Shown: positions 31,534-42,979, counted from the first letter of the stretch. The stretch: 64,000 nucleotides of DNA from Cervus elaphus (GCF_910594005.1 NC_057835.1:52042001-52106000); one strand, 5' to 3'. The notes: generated from the letters alone by a model not told the origin. Numbers and translations: made by a program.

Positions 31534-31619
31534 GAAGCCCCTTGTTTTAAATAGCAAGATAAAATATGAAATATATGGAGCCCCTAGTTTTAAAAAGCAA
31601 GATAAAAGTGCCATTAATC
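31534..31619. repeat. Imperfect 43-bp tandem duplication
   Basis: gaagccccttgttttaaata and ggagcccctagttttaaaaa, each followed by gcaagataaaa, start at 31534 and 31577. Two units of 43 bases differ by a few substitutions. Confidence 0.75.
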
Positions 31620-31851
31620 TTACTAAAATATATTTTTTCCCTCACTTCCATGGTCTGTCTTGACTTTTAATGGTGCTTTTATTTAATATAGTTCTATGCA
31701 TTTTATTTCATTTTTATGTTGTGTCATGTCTGTTTTAAAGGCAAGTATAAGAGCATTTAACACGCATGCAGAATCACCCAACTTGTACAATTTGTTTTTC
31801 TTAGTGTGTATCTGATTATGTATTCTATGCCTACCGATAGAGTAGTAGCAC
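31620..31851. other. Unassigned AT-rich DNA
   Basis: This is unassigned sequence between a small tandem duplication and a short SINE/BovB tail fragment. I see nothing in it. Confidence 0.45.
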
Positions 31852-31913
31852 TAGTGTTTAGTCGCTCAGTCTTGTCCAGCTCTTTGCGACCCCATGGACT
31901 GTGGCCTGGTAGA
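31852..31913 (-). mobile_element. Short Bov-tA/BovB tail fragment, antisense
   Basis: About 60 bases, gtgtttagtcgctcagtctt to ccccatggactgtggcctgg, match the tail shared by Bov-tA, Bov-A and BovB. It is too short to assign to one of them, and no TSD was found. Confidence 0.7.
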
Positions 31914-32499
31914 AATGCTGATGAAAACTGTTTTAACTTCCTGATTTGCACACTTTATACCAACACACTTCTTTTGGCTTGCCAATGAGTAAGGAATGAC
32001 TGAAAGGAAAATGCACTATGGGTTGGCCTATCTTTTCTTTTCCTTCTCTATCATTGTTTTCAGTATAACCAATTGGCTAAGAAGAATAAGAAAGAATAAG
32101 CTAGAATTTCTTGGTCTTTTGTGTTTATTAAAATGTCAGTGCCTTCTTTCTGCCTCCAAGAAAGTTCTGGTTCAAATGGGAAGCATGGTGTCTCAGGGAG
32201 GTCTGAGATAGCACACTGCCCGCTTCATGGATTGCTGTGGGATTGTCCTAGCTATTCTTACATATTTTGCTCCCCCACTGTGTTTATTGATGGTTGTAGA
32301 ATCTATTCTCATTCAATCTGTCAACCTCATTGTGCACCTCTTATCTGGAAGCTTGGAAATTTCACATAAATAGACTTTTTTTCCCCCCAGTTGACACCAT
32401 AAAACTTGCAGTAGTTTTTAGAGCTTCTTATCCCCAAAATGACTACCTTCTTGTTCCAGACAGGGAAAAGGTGGCCCTTTTCTCATAAATTCTCCCCAA
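31914..32499. other. Unassigned DNA
   Basis: I recognise no gene or repeat. The 71- and 82-codon overlapping frames at 31996-32369 carry no signature. Confidence 0.45.
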
Positions 32500-32863
32500 T
32501 ATTTACTTATTCATTCACAGATTATTGTTGCACATCTACTATATTCCAGAGACTATTTTAGTAGCTATTATCTCTACCCTTGTAGAAATTAAATTCTAGT
32601 AAATGGAGGTAAACAACAAAAAACATGATTAACTGCATAGTATAGTAGGACATAAGAAGTTCTACTTTTAAAGGAAGAGAGTAAGGAAAGAAGGAAGAAA
32701 AAAAAATTAAAATATAGGAAAAGAAAAAAGGATTTGAGATGCCAGAGATGAGTATGTGATGAACATTTTACAATTTTAAATGGGGAAATTAGAACAGGCC
32801 TCATTTAGAATGTTGAGTTGAACCAAGACCTAAAAAATAATGGAGTTAAGAATACTAAAATTT
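32500..32863 (+). mobile_element. Ancient mammalian repeat, first half, split by an L1
   Basis: attcattcacagattattgt, atctactatattccagagac and cttgtagaaattaaattcta resemble a widespread old repeat that begins with a 'cacctactatgtgccaggcac'-like line. The second half continues after the L1 at 35867. I know the sequence type but will not commit to its family name. A homologous second copy is at 59640. Confidence 0.5.
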
Positions 32864-33110
32864 TAATCATAAATGGGTATTGAATTTTGTCAAAGGCTTT
32901 CTCTGCATCTATTAAGATAATCATATGGTTTTTATCTTTTAATTTGTTAATGTGGTGTATTACATTGATTGATTTGCGGATATTAAAGAATCCTTGCATT
33001 CCTGGGATAAAGCCCACTTGGTCATGGTGTATGATTTTTTTAATATGTTGTTGGATTCTGTTTGCTAGAATTTTGTTAAGGATTTTTGCATCTATGTTCA
33101 TCAGTGACAT
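32805..33110 (-). pseudogene. L1 ORF2 RT start, inverted segment
   Basis: The 101-codon frame reads [40 protein letters not shown] and [20 protein letters not shown], the start of the L1 RT core through motif A. It then runs out at the target flank (after residue ~88). The inverted segment ends just after motif A, so the F-A-D-D box is absent. Confidence 0.85.
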
Positions 33111-33367
33111 TGGCCTGTAGTTTTCTTTTTTTGTGGCATCTTTGTCTGGTTTTGGAATTAGGGTGATGGTGGCCTCATAGAATGAGTTTGGAAGTTTACC
33201 TTCCTCTGAAATTTTCTGGAAGAGTTTGAGTAAGATAGGTGTTAGCTCTTCTCTAACTTTTTGGTAGAATTCAGCTGTGGAGCCATCTGGTCCTGGGCTT
33301 CTGTTTGCTGGAAGATTTTTGATGACAGTTTCGATTTCCTTGCTTGTGATGGGTCTGTTAAGATCTT

Positions 33368-34426
33368 CTATTCCTGGTTCAGTTTTGGAAAGTTATACTT
33401 TTCTAAGAACTTGTCCATTTCTTCCAAGTTGTCCATTTTATTGGCATAGAGCTGCTGGTAGTAGTCTCTTATGATCCTTTGTATTTCAGTGTTGTCTGTT
33501 GTGATCTCTCCATTTTCATTTCTAATTTTGTTAATTTGGTTCTTCTCCCTTTGTTTCTTAATGAATCTTGCTAATGGTTTGTCAATTTTGTTTATTTTTT
33601 CAAAAAACCAGCTTTTAGCTTTGTTGATTTTTGCTATGGTCTCTTTAGTTTCTTTTGCATTTATTTCTGCCCTAATTTTTAAGATTTCCTTCCTTTTACT
33701 AACCCTGGGGTTCTTCATTTCTTCCTTCTCTAATTGCTTTAGGTGTAGAGTTAGGTTATTTATTTGACTTTTTTCTTGTTTCTTGAGGTAAGCCTGTAAT
33801 GCCATGAACCTTCCCCTTAGCACTGCTTTTACAGTGTCCCACAGGTTTTGGATTATTGTGTTTTCACTTTCATTCATTTCTATGCATATTTTGATTTCTT
33901 TTTTAATTTCTTCTATGATCTGTTGGTTATTCAGAAGTGTGTTATTTAGCCTCCATATGTTTGAATTTTTAACAATTTTTTTCCTGTAATTGAGATCTAA
34001 TCTTACTGCACTGTGGTCAGAAAAGGTGACTGGAATGATTTCAATTTTTTTGAGTTTACCAAGACTAGATTTATGGCCCAGGATGTGATCTATTCTGGAG
34101 AAGGTTCCATGTGCACTTGAGAAAAAGGTGAAGTTGAGTGTTTTGGGGTGAAATGTCCTATAGATATCAATTAGGTCTAGCTGGTCCATTGCGTCATTTA
34201 AAGTTTGTGTTTCCTTGTTAATTTTCTGTTTAGTTGATCTATCCATAGTTGTGAGTGGGGTATTAAAGTCTCCCACTATTATTGTGTTACTATTAATTTC
34301 CTCTTTCATACTCGTTAGTGTTTGCCTTACATATTGCGGTGCTCCTATGTTGGGTGCATATATATTTATAATTGTTATATTGTCTATGGACACCTTATCT
34401 TCGACAAAGGAGGCAAGGATATACAA
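33368..34426 (-). pseudogene. L1 ORF2 endonuclease C-terminus and linker, inverted segment
   Basis: A 352-codon open frame, the longest in the window, holds the endonuclease C-terminal half (NIYAPNIGAPQYVRQTLTSM, VGDFNTPLTTMDRSTKQKIN, SAHGTFSRIDHILGHKSSLG with the conserved SDH line after it) and the following lysine-rich linker to NFPKLNQE. It begins at the inversion junction with about 15 non-L1 codons ([14 protein letters not shown], from the other arm) and ends at a small deletion near 33372. It is intact but lacks the catalytic N-terminus, RT and C-terminus. Confidence 0.88.
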
Positions 34427-35586
34427 TGGACAAAAGACAACCTGTTTAACAAGTGGTGCTGGGAAAACTGGTTAACCACTTATAAAAGAATGAAACTAGA
34501 ACACTTTCTAACACCATACACAAAAATAAACTCAAAATGGATTAAAGATCTAAATGTAAGACCAGAAACTATAAAACTCCTAAAGGAGAACATAGGCAAA
34601 ACACTCTCTGACATAAATCACAGCAGGATCCTCTATGACCCACCTCCCAGAATATTGGAAATAAAAGCAAAAATAAACAAATGGGACCTAATGAAACTTA
34701 AAAGCTTTTGCACAACAAAGGAAACTATAAGTAAGGTGAAAGACAGCCCTCAGATTGGGAGAAAATAATAGCAAACGAAGCAACAGACAAAGGATTAATC
34801 TCAAAAATATACAAGCAACTCCTGAAGCTCAATTCCAGAAAAATAAATGACCCAATCAAAAAATGGGCCAAAGAACTAAGCAGACATTTCTCCAAAGAAG
34901 ACATACAGATGGCTAACAAACACATGAAAAGACGCTCAACATCACTCATCATCAGAGAAATGCGAATCAAAACCACAATGAGGTACCATTACATGCCAGT
35001 CAGGATGGCTGCTATCCAAAAGTCTACAAGCAATAAATGCTGGAGAGGGTGTGGAGAAAAGGGAACCCTCTTACGCTGTTGGCAGGAATGCAAGCTAGTA
35101 CAGCCGCTATGGAGAGCAGTGTGGAGATTTCTTAAAAAACTGGAAATAGAACTGCCATATGACCCAGCAATCCCACTTCTGGGCATACACACCAAGGAAA
35201 CCAGATCTGAAAGAGACACGTGCACCCCAATGTTCATCACAGCACTGTTTATAATAGCCAGGACATGGAAGCAACCTAGATGCCCATCAGCAGACGAATG
35301 GATAAGGAAGCTGTGGTACATATACACCATGGAATATTACTCAGTCATTAAAAAGAATTAATTTGAATCAGTTCTAATGAGATGGATGAAGCTGGAGCCC
35401 ATTATACAGAGTGAAGTAAGCCAGAAAGATAAAGAACATTACAGCATACTAACACATATATATATGGAATTTAGAAAGATGGTAATGATAACCCTATATG
35501 CAAAACAGAAAAAGAGACACAGATGTACAGAACAGACTTTTGGACTCTGTGGGAGAAAGCGAGGTTGGGATGTTTCAAGAGCATAG
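34391..35586 (+). pseudogene. L1 ORF2 C-terminal region, sense arm
   Basis: Frames 34322-34768, 34909-35361 and 35377-35586 cover the C-terminal third: [40 protein letters not shown] (the cysteine-rich motif), [20 protein letters not shown] and [20 protein letters not shown]. Breaks are a one-base loss at about 34745, a TAA at 35359-35361, and a final stop at about 35584. The same lesion near the end (reading RGWDVSRA) occurs in the full-length L1. Confidence 0.87.
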
Positions 35587-35866
35587 CATCGAAACATGTA
35601 TATTATATATAGTGAAACAGATCACCAGCCCAGGTTGGATGCATGAGACAAGTGCTCGGCCCTGGTGCACTGGGAAGACCCAGAGGGATTGGGTAGAGAG
35701 GGAGGTGGGAGGGGGGATCGGGATGGGGAATACATGTAACTCCATGGCTGATTCATGTCAATGTATGACAAGACCCACTGTGGTATTGTGGAGTGATTGG
35801 CCTCCAACTAGTGAAAATGAATGGAAAAAAAAAATTTAAAAAATAAAAAAGAATATACTAAAATTT

Positions 35867-36250
35867 AACAGAAGTGTGTCCTAAGAGGAGATGGTGCAAA
35901 AGACCTAAGGCAGAAGAATTTCTAAACTGTTTGAGAACCAGCAATAAAGCTGACCTAACTAGAGGAGAGTGAGTGAAGAGGGAATATCTGAGAGATAATA
36001 AGGAGTGGAGCAGGTCATATAGGGTTTTGTAGCCATTGTGAAGATTTCAGCTTTTATGCTAAATAAAATAGGAATGTTGAGTTTTGAGCAGAATAACAAT
36101 GGATGTGATTTACTTTTGGAAAGCTTACTTTCTGTACTGCAGATGCCCTATGTTGTATAAACAGAAGCTGGGAGAAAAGAGATTTATCAAACTCTAGATA
36201 TGAGATGATAATCACTTGAACCAGGCTAGTAGTGGTGGGGGTTTGAAAGT
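35867..36250 (+). mobile_element. Ancient mammalian repeat, second half
   Basis: cctaaggcagaagaatttct, gagagtgagtgaagagggaa, aggtcatatagggttttgta and cagaataacaatggatgtga continue the repeat begun at 32500. The order is preserved across the L1. Confidence 0.5.
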
Positions 36251-36279
36251 GGTCAAATTTTGGATCTGTTTCTCCATAG

Positions 36280-36545
36280 AAAGTTTATTTCAAGGTCTAT
36301 CCACATTGTTTCAAATGTCAAAATTTCATACTTTTAAATGAATGAGTAGTATTCCATTGTGTGTATATCATATACATGTATATACATGTGTGTGTATATA
36401 TATGTATATTACATATTCTTTATCCATATTCATATATTTATAGACATTTAGTTTTTTTTTTTATATTTTGGCTACACAACTATAACACTTCTGGTTATTT
36501 ATCTGAAGAATATGAAAACCAATTCAAAAAATAACAGCTTTATTG
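36280..36545 (-). mobile_element. Old L1 3' fragment with a likely inversion
   Basis: Bases 36280-36460 are antisense L1 ORF2 end (aggtctatccacattgtttc, gtagtattccattgtgtgta, ttctttatccatattcat). Bases ~36480-36545 are sense L1 from the adjacent part (cacttctggttatttatctg, gaatatgaaaaccaattcaa). A TG/TA-rich run lies between 36360 and 36410. Adjacent L1 segments in opposite orientation suggest an old twin-priming event. Confidence 0.55.
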
Positions 36546-36612
36546 GAAGAAACTTGAAAAGGCACTTAAAATTTTTTGAATGACAAGAAATGGTACACAT
36601 GTAAATTACATG

Positions 36613-36723
36613 TGTGTGTGCTCAGTCACTCAGTTGTGTCCAACTCTTTGCAACTCCATGCAGTGCAGCCCACCAGGCTCCACTGTCCATGAGATTCTCC
36701 AGGCAAGAATATTGGAGTGGGAA
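36613..36723 (-). mobile_element. Bov-tA SINE fragment, antisense
   Basis: tgtgctcagtcactcagttg to caggcaagaatattggagtg is the BovB-derived and middle part of a Bov-tA or Bov-A, lacking the tRNA head. Confidence 0.8.
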
Positions 36724-37343
36724 TAGAAGAGGTTAAATTAGACTACAGTGCAGGGCTTTGTGAATTTTAGGGATATGAAGATTATAGAGGCATTGTCTCT
36801 AAAAGTAATCAGCAAAAGAGCAACCATCTGTGTTGTTGTTTAGATACACATCTTCTACCTACAAGGATTTTCTTTTTTTTTTAGTCCCTTGAGGTTTTTC
36901 AGCTCTGGTTTAGTGATCCATGTTTAGTCAATAATTCATTCCAGGGCTCCTCAACTATTGTGTTTGAGTTTGTATTCTGCATGGATTAAGTCAATGATTT
37001 TTAAAAGTGCATTTGCAAGGAGAAGATTCAGGGAATCCACAATACCTGATTCAAATTTCATTTAAATATTTTATTCATTAAAAGTTGTAATTAAAAAATA
37101 AGTACATTTAATTGTACTATAGATACCAAGTTTTAGGACATGAATGGTTAATTTTTTTTTTTTACTACGCAATTAATTCAATGCATTTGTGCACTTACAT
37201 TGGAATTAAACATTTCTCAGCCAAGACTGTGCATACATGTAAGCCTTTCATTTTCATAAATAACTGACTATGGAGCTGGTATTGCTATATTGACTTTTAA
37301 AAAACTCAGACGTGCAAAACTTTTTGCGTAAAAATGTACAACC
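36724..37343. other. Unassigned AT-rich DNA
   Basis: This ~620-bp interval has short T runs (36870-36882 and 37151-37163) and nothing else that I can assign. Confidence 0.45.
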
Positions 37344-37767
37344 GTTCAGTCAGTTCAGTCACTCAGTCATGTCCGACTCTTTGCAACCGCATGGACTGCA
37401 GTACACCAGGCCTTCCTGTCCATCATCAACTCCTGGAGCTTGCTCAAACACATGTCAATCAAGTCGGTGATGCCATCCAACCATCTCATCCTCTGTTGTC
37501 CCCTTTTCCTCCTGCCTTCAATCTTTCCCAGCATCAAGGTCTTTTCCAATGAGTCAGTTCTTTGCATCAGGTGGCCAAAGTATTGGAGCTTCAGCTTCAG
37601 CATCAGTCCTTCCAATGAATATTCAGGACTGATTTCCTTTAGGATGGACTGGTTGGATATTCTTGCAGTTCAAGGGACTCTCAAGAGTCTTCTCCAACAC
37701 CACAGTTCAAAAGCATCAATTCTGCTCTCAGCTTTCTTTATAGTCCAACTCTCACATCCATACATGA
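37344..37767 (-). mobile_element. BovB LINE, 5'-truncated, antisense
   Basis: A 424-bp BovB 3' end starts with a short cagtcagttcagtc tail and stops within acatccatacatga. A weak TSD, atgtacaacc / atgtatatcc, may flank it (37334-37343 and 37768-37777). The 82-codon minus frame holds the C-terminal coding line ([20 protein letters not shown], then [13 protein letters not shown]). Confidence 0.85.
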
Positions 37768-38612
37768 TGTATATCCATGTTGTACAGTCATACAACATGA
37801 TGCTTATTGTCATGATCTGCATTTCTTCAAAATGACTCCAAACTCTTCAGATCACCTGATTGATTTTTAACATCTTGAGTGGTGAAGCCAATTTAGAAAT
37901 AACATTTCAGTTCATAATGACATAAAAATAAGCTTTGCAGAATAGACTTAGGCATAATTGGAAATGGTATTATACTACATAGGTTTTCTGCTTATTGTAA
38001 GCTATGAATGATACATATCAGTAAATATCTATAAGATGTGTATCTGCTTAAATGATATGAGCATTGTTAAACTACTTTTAGTGATCTGCGCTTGAAATAA
38101 TATTCTGCTGCTGCTTTTTTCCCCGAACGTTCAGATCAGTTTAATTGACGAGCATAAACACTTCAATGTGAACTGTTAAAAAAAACAGTTAAAAATAGTA
38201 AGCATTCAAAACTTCCTATGTATATGAATCAGGATTTCTTTCAAAATGATGCAACTGAAAAGAGATATGAAATGCTATTTAGGTTGATACAAGATTGAAA
38301 ACTTCATTAAGAAGACTGTTTATCAAATGTTTGCTCCCATACAGATTCATTCTCATCGATTTATTGTGTTTGTTTCCTTTGCTGTGTAACAAATTGCCAC
38401 ACTTTGTGGTTTCATACAACACCTACTTATTTGCTTAAGTTCTGTACATCATAAACAGTGTGGAATGCCTGGTTTTTCTGCTGCTCCTGCTCCTGCTGCT
38501 AAGTCACTGCTGAAGGCTGAAATCAATGTGTAGAACAGGCTGAGTGCCCATGCAGAGTATCTGGGGAGAATCCACTTCCCAAGCAGTTTTTCAAAATCAA
38601 ATGTGCGATTAT
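37768..38612. other. Unassigned DNA
   Basis: No element is recognised across ~850 bp. A small ctgctgctcctgctcctgct stretch at 38479-38505 recalls the start of a Bov-A SINE but is too short to call. Confidence 0.45.
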
Positions 38613-38749
38613 TTATTTTGGCTACACTGGATCTTAGTAATGGCATACAAGCTCATAGTTGTGGCATGTGGGGTGTAGCTGCAAAAACAGGGATGGAACA
38701 CAGTCCCCTCTGTGTTGGAGTCTTAGCCACTGGACCACCAGGGAGGTCC
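38613..38749 (-). mobile_element. CHR-type tRNA SINE, antisense, short form
   Basis: ttattttggctacactggat through agttgtggcatgtgg to gccactggaccaccaggg matches the CHR SINE seen at 13372, here with much of the middle missing. Confidence 0.7.
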
Positions 38750-39387
38750 CTCCAAAGTCATTCTTGTTCTGCAGATCTCACTTCCTTGTAAATTGTAGAT
38801 TTAATAATCCTATGCCATTGTGGACTATCAGCATTTTTTGTCTCCTCCATCATCCAAGCTAGCAATAGATAATCCTTCTTGAGTCAAATCCCTTTTATAC
38901 TTCAAATCTCCACATAGGACAACTGGTACAATTTCCTCCAAGGATAGACCAATCTCTTTAAGGATCATAGATAAGATCCAGTGAATGTAATCTCCCTAAT
39001 TTAAAGGTAAATAACTTGGGAGATTGATTATACCTACAAAATCCCCTCGTATGGCACCCAGATTAGCATTTCATTGAATAGCTTGAAAGAGGTGTGTATT
39101 TTCTAGAGTATAGAGAATCTTATGGCTGATCTTAGAATTCTGCCTATCACAATGCATTTTTTAATTAATAGAAACTAAATTATGCATATATTTATACATT
39201 AATGTTTTTCTTTTCATGTAATATTTAGTCTAATGAAGTATTTTTGGCTTGGAAAGATTATTGAAAGTAACTGGTTTTAGAGAATATCTTAGCATGAAAA
39301 AAATAACTACATAAAAATATTGATCATTTTCAAGTAGCTAATGCATTCTAATGTTTCGTGATTAGTATGTAAGTAACGCATTGATTT
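38750..39387. other. Unassigned DNA
   Basis: I recognise no gene or repeat in this ~640-bp interval. Confidence 0.45.
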
Positions 39388-39498
39388 GGAGACAGAAATG
39401 GCAACTGACTCCAGTATTCTTGTCTGTGAAATCCCATGGACAAAGGAATATGAAGGGCTATAGTCCATGGGGTCACAAGTGTCAGACATGACTTAGGG
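39388..39498 (+). mobile_element. Bov-tA SINE fragment, sense
   Basis: The sequence runs from gagacagaaatggcaactga to ggtcacaagtgtcagacatg and keeps the 3' half of Bov-tA. The tRNA-like head is missing. Confidence 0.8.
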
Positions 39499-39719
39499 TG
39501 TAACCCACCATCAGCAATGCATTAATTACCTTGAACTTACAATTTCTACTCCAGGTGATATCTTCCTACAATTTCTAGACTTTCATCCCTCCTAAAGCTC
39601 TAACTCATTGAGCACAAGGGTCAACTTCTGTGAATTAAGATTTCCGTTTATATTTATCAGAGACATCACTGTTAAGAATTTTCAAGGCAGCCACATTATC
39701 AAAAGAACCATTAATTCAT

Positions 39720-40480
39720 TTTATTAAAGAACATACACAGAATACATTTAGAAATGATTTTAGGTGTATGGAAGAATTGCAATGGTAGTACAGGTTGGCT
39801 ATGTACCGTTAACACAATAGATCAAAACTGATAAATTAACAGTGATACTATTTCATGACCTAAACTAGATACTGTATTTGGATTCAATTTTTCCACTAGT
39901 AGGCTTCTTCTTTTCGAGTCCCATCCAAAGGCCCATGTTGCATTTGTCAGTCACATCTCCTAATACCCTTCAACATGTGACAGTTTCTAGATCATACAAC
40001 ATCTTTCTTGACTTTGACACTTCTGAAGACTGCTAGTCCAATATTTTATCGGATGTCAGCGAATTTTGTGTTTTCTGGTGTTATCTCCTAACTGGACTGG
40101 GGTTATGGATTTGGGAAAAGAACTATAGAGGTCATGTGCCTTCCTAAATTATATTGTGTTAGAGGGGTGCATATCAACATGAGGTATCACTGGTGAGTTT
40201 AATGTTAATCACTGGCTAACTTTGTGTCTATAAGGCTTCTCCACTGTTAAGGTTGCAGTGTGACGTAATCACTAAATCCAGCCCAGGCTCAAGAGAAGAA
40301 TGTTAAATCCCACCTTCTGGAGGGAGAAGTATCAAATATTTTGTGGACTTTGATAAAATCACCACAGTGATTAATAAATATTTTGTGAAACATAACCTGT
40401 GGATATGCAAATATCATCCATCTTAAGGTTTCTCTGTTTCAGTTTTGGCATTCTTCAATGTATTGTGCCTGCAGAGATTA
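39720..40480 (-). mobile_element. Ancient LINE 3' UTR-like sequence (tentative)
   Basis: acatctcctaatacccttca, gtgacagtttctagatcata, ctttgacacttctgaagact, ggcttctccactgttaaggt and aatattttgtggactttgat form an ordered set of blocks that I associate with old L1M-type 3' regions read in reverse. Divergence is high. Confidence 0.4.
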
Positions 40481-41851
40481 TTATGCTGTTTTAATGGTAA
40501 TTTTTATTTCCTTCATTTCTTCCAATTTTGTTAACTAAAATTATTCTGCAAGAAAAAATTGTTTCTTTTTATATTAATGTGATTATTCATTCTCATTTAA
40601 TTATTTTCTCCAGTTTATTTAATTATTCATTCATTTATTTTTTCTAATTTTTGCTTATGGCCCAGCTGCCATCACTTGTTTATTGCTCAAATCGTTTCAG
40701 CCTCAGCCACTCTTTTAAGTTGTCTCCTGTGTCCCTCCTGGACCATCCATTTATCTTTTTAGTATTTTCTCTCTTCCTGGCCCTAAAGGGTGCTCCAGGC
40801 TTGGCTTGTATTGTGCCTACCCCTATAATCAGATATTTCCCTCAAAAGCCCTGGAGCCTATGATGCACTGCAGGTAACCATAGCAACCACGATGTTTAAA
40901 CCCAGCTGGGCTCCTAAATAGAAGAATACAAACCCTCACTTATAAGGATGGGTGAGTTGGCCTGAGGGTTTTTCTAATTTCTGCATCCTGCTTAGTTTCC
41001 CTTTCCACTCTTCCACCAATAAGATCTGTCTCTTGTACTCATATAGCTGCATTCCACTCTTATTTTCACTCTATATTGTAAGCATGGTCATGGGATCTGC
41101 GACTTCAGATTAAACCTGTTTTGTGATAGCATTGTGAGCCTAATTCTTGGTCCTGTGATCATCACAAGAGCTCTGAGCCTCTTCCTGTTACAGTGGTTGG
41201 TCTAGTGCACATCCCTGCTCCTCCTCACTAGTTTATCCTATGATCTCAGTGCTCTGATGGATTTACAAAAAGTCATTAATTCACTTTTGTCTAGCTTTTT
41301 TCTTGGTATAAGGATAGGATATATACTTTCCCAATTCTGCTTCTCTGAGTTAAAGCTGTCCCCAATATTTATTTTAAGCAAGTAATCTAAAAACAGGAAA
41401 TATAAGGTACAAAAAAAAAAAGAAAAAAATTTTGTAACTTTTAATGGCCTCCTATGTTTCTGTTATAATTGATTATTGGATTAATGATGTGTTCTGGACA
41501 CATCCTTAAACACCTAAAATTGCTCCTGATTAATTCTCCATCATCCTAAAATTATAGGATTCAGAAGATATAGAAAAAAAGTATTATTCTCTGTTTTAAA
41601 TGACATTATTGTAATTAGTGCATCAATATTTCGAGAACACCTTAATTCCAGTATTTCTAAATTATAGGGTGCACTTTTTTTAAATAAAGCAAAATATGAA
41701 TATTTTTAGACAGTTCAAATGTTAGATAAGGTATTTTTAAAAATCTCTCAGTATTTGGATTAAAATTTCAGCTATAATTTGAATGTTAATTAGAATGTAA
41801 AAATTACATGTGTATTTACTTTAACATAAGTTAATATATATTTTGTAAGTT
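40481..41851. other. Unassigned DNA, about 1.4 kb
   Basis: I see no identifiable repeat or exon. The 70-codon frame 40651-40863 is leucine/serine-rich without a signature. An A-rich stretch lies at 41410-41430. Confidence 0.4.
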
Positions 41852-41867
41852 TATTTCATAAGTAGCC

Positions 41868-42966
41868 AGTTCAGTTCAGTCACTCAGTCGTATCCAACTC
41901 TTTGTGATCCCATGGACTGCAGCACGCCAGGCCTTCCTGCCCATCACCAACTCCTGCAGTTTGCTCAAACTCATGTCCATCGAGTCAGTGATGCTATCCA
42001 ACCATCTCATCCTCTGTTGTCCCCTTCTCCTCCAGCCTTGAATCTTTCCCATCATCAGGGTCCTTTCCAATGAGTCAGTTCTTTGCATCAAATGGCCAAA
42101 GTATTGGAGTTTCAGCTTCAGCATATGTCCTTCCAATAAGTATTCAGGACTGATTTCCTTTAGGATGGACCGGTTGGATCTCCTTGCAGTCCAAAGGACT
42201 CTCAAGAGTCTTCTCCAAGACCATGGTTCAAAAGCATCAATTCTTCAGCGCTCAGCTTTCTTTACAGTCCAACTCCAAACATCCATACACGACTATTGGA
42301 AAAATCATAGTTTGGACTAGACAGACCTTTTTCAACAAAGCAATGTGTCTGCTTTTTAATATGCTGTCTAGGTTGATCATAGCTTTTCTTCCAAGGAGCA
42401 AGCGTCTTTTAATTTCATGGCTGCAGTTACCATACGCAGTGATTCTGCAGCCCAAGAAAATAAAATCAGTGTTTTCATTGTTTCCCCATCTATTTGCCAT
42501 GAAGTGATGGGACCAGATGCCATGATCTTAGTTTTTTGAATGTTGAGTTTTAAGCCAACTTTTTCACTCTCCTCTTTTACTTTCATCAAGAGGCTCTTTA
42601 GTTCTTCTTCACTTTCTGTCATAAGGGTGGTGTCATCTGCATATCTGAGGTTATTGAAATTTCTCCTGGCAATCTTGATTCCACCTTGTGCTTCATCCAG
42701 CCCAGCATTTTGCATGATGTACTCCGCATATAACCTAAATAAGTAGGGTGACAATATACAGCCTTTACATACTCACTTCCCTATTTGGAATCAGTCTGTT
42801 GTTCCATGTCTGGTTCTAATTGTTGCTTCTTGACTTGCATACAGATTTCTCAGGAGGCAGATAAGGTGTTCTGGTATTCCCATGTCTTTAAGAATTTTCC
42901 ACAGTTCGTTGTGATCTACACAGTCAAAGGCTTTGGCATAATCAATAAAACAGAGTAGATGTTTTT
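41868..42966 (-). mobile_element. BovB LINE, 5'-truncated (1.1 kb), antisense
   Basis: The tail (cagttcagttcagtcactca) is followed by the ORF2 C-terminal half up to the RT motif A region (aatcaataaaacagag). A 10-bp TSD, tatttcataa, lies at 41852-41861 and 42970-42979, with six extra bases (gtagcc) between it and the tail on the left. Confidence 0.88.
41876..42754 (-). pseudogene. BovB ORF2 RT palm to C-terminus, truncated
   Basis: The 125-codon frame 42377-42754 has MSPYLFRLYAEYIM, then LRYADDTTLM with the intact catalytic Y-A-D-D box and LNIQKTKIMASGPITSWQID. Frameshifts follow at about 42470 and 42250. The C-terminal lines ([40 protein letters not shown]) appear in 41876-42205. All residues upstream of motif A were lost on insertion. 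Confidence 0.84.
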
Positions 42967-42979
42967 ATGTATTTCATAA

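Larger units (their letters stand above)
32864..35848 (+). mobile_element. L1 with twin-priming 5' inversion
   Basis: The 3' part (34383-35848) is sense L1: ORF2 C-terminus, 3' UTR and an A-rich tail. The 5' part (32864-34380) is antisense, ORF2 from endonuclease to the start of the RT motif. A TSD, aagaatactaaaattt (32848-32863) and aagaatatactaaaattt (35849-35866), flanks the whole unit, so the two parts entered together. Measured against the full-length L1 in this window, about 880 bp (16436-17317 of that copy) are missing between the parts. This is the signature of twin priming. The ancient repeat at 32500-36250 is the insertion target. Confidence 0.93.

Noticed and set aside
31891..31913. 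tRNA-like gene suggested by the SINE tail
   Set aside because: Only the BovB-derived part is present. No cloverleaf or A/B boxes of a functional tRNA gene could be assembled here or in the Bov-tA heads.
38479..38510. Possible Bov-A start (ctgctgctcctgctcctgctgctaag-type line)
   Set aside because: Too short, and not followed by SINE sequence beyond aagtcact. It may be chance.
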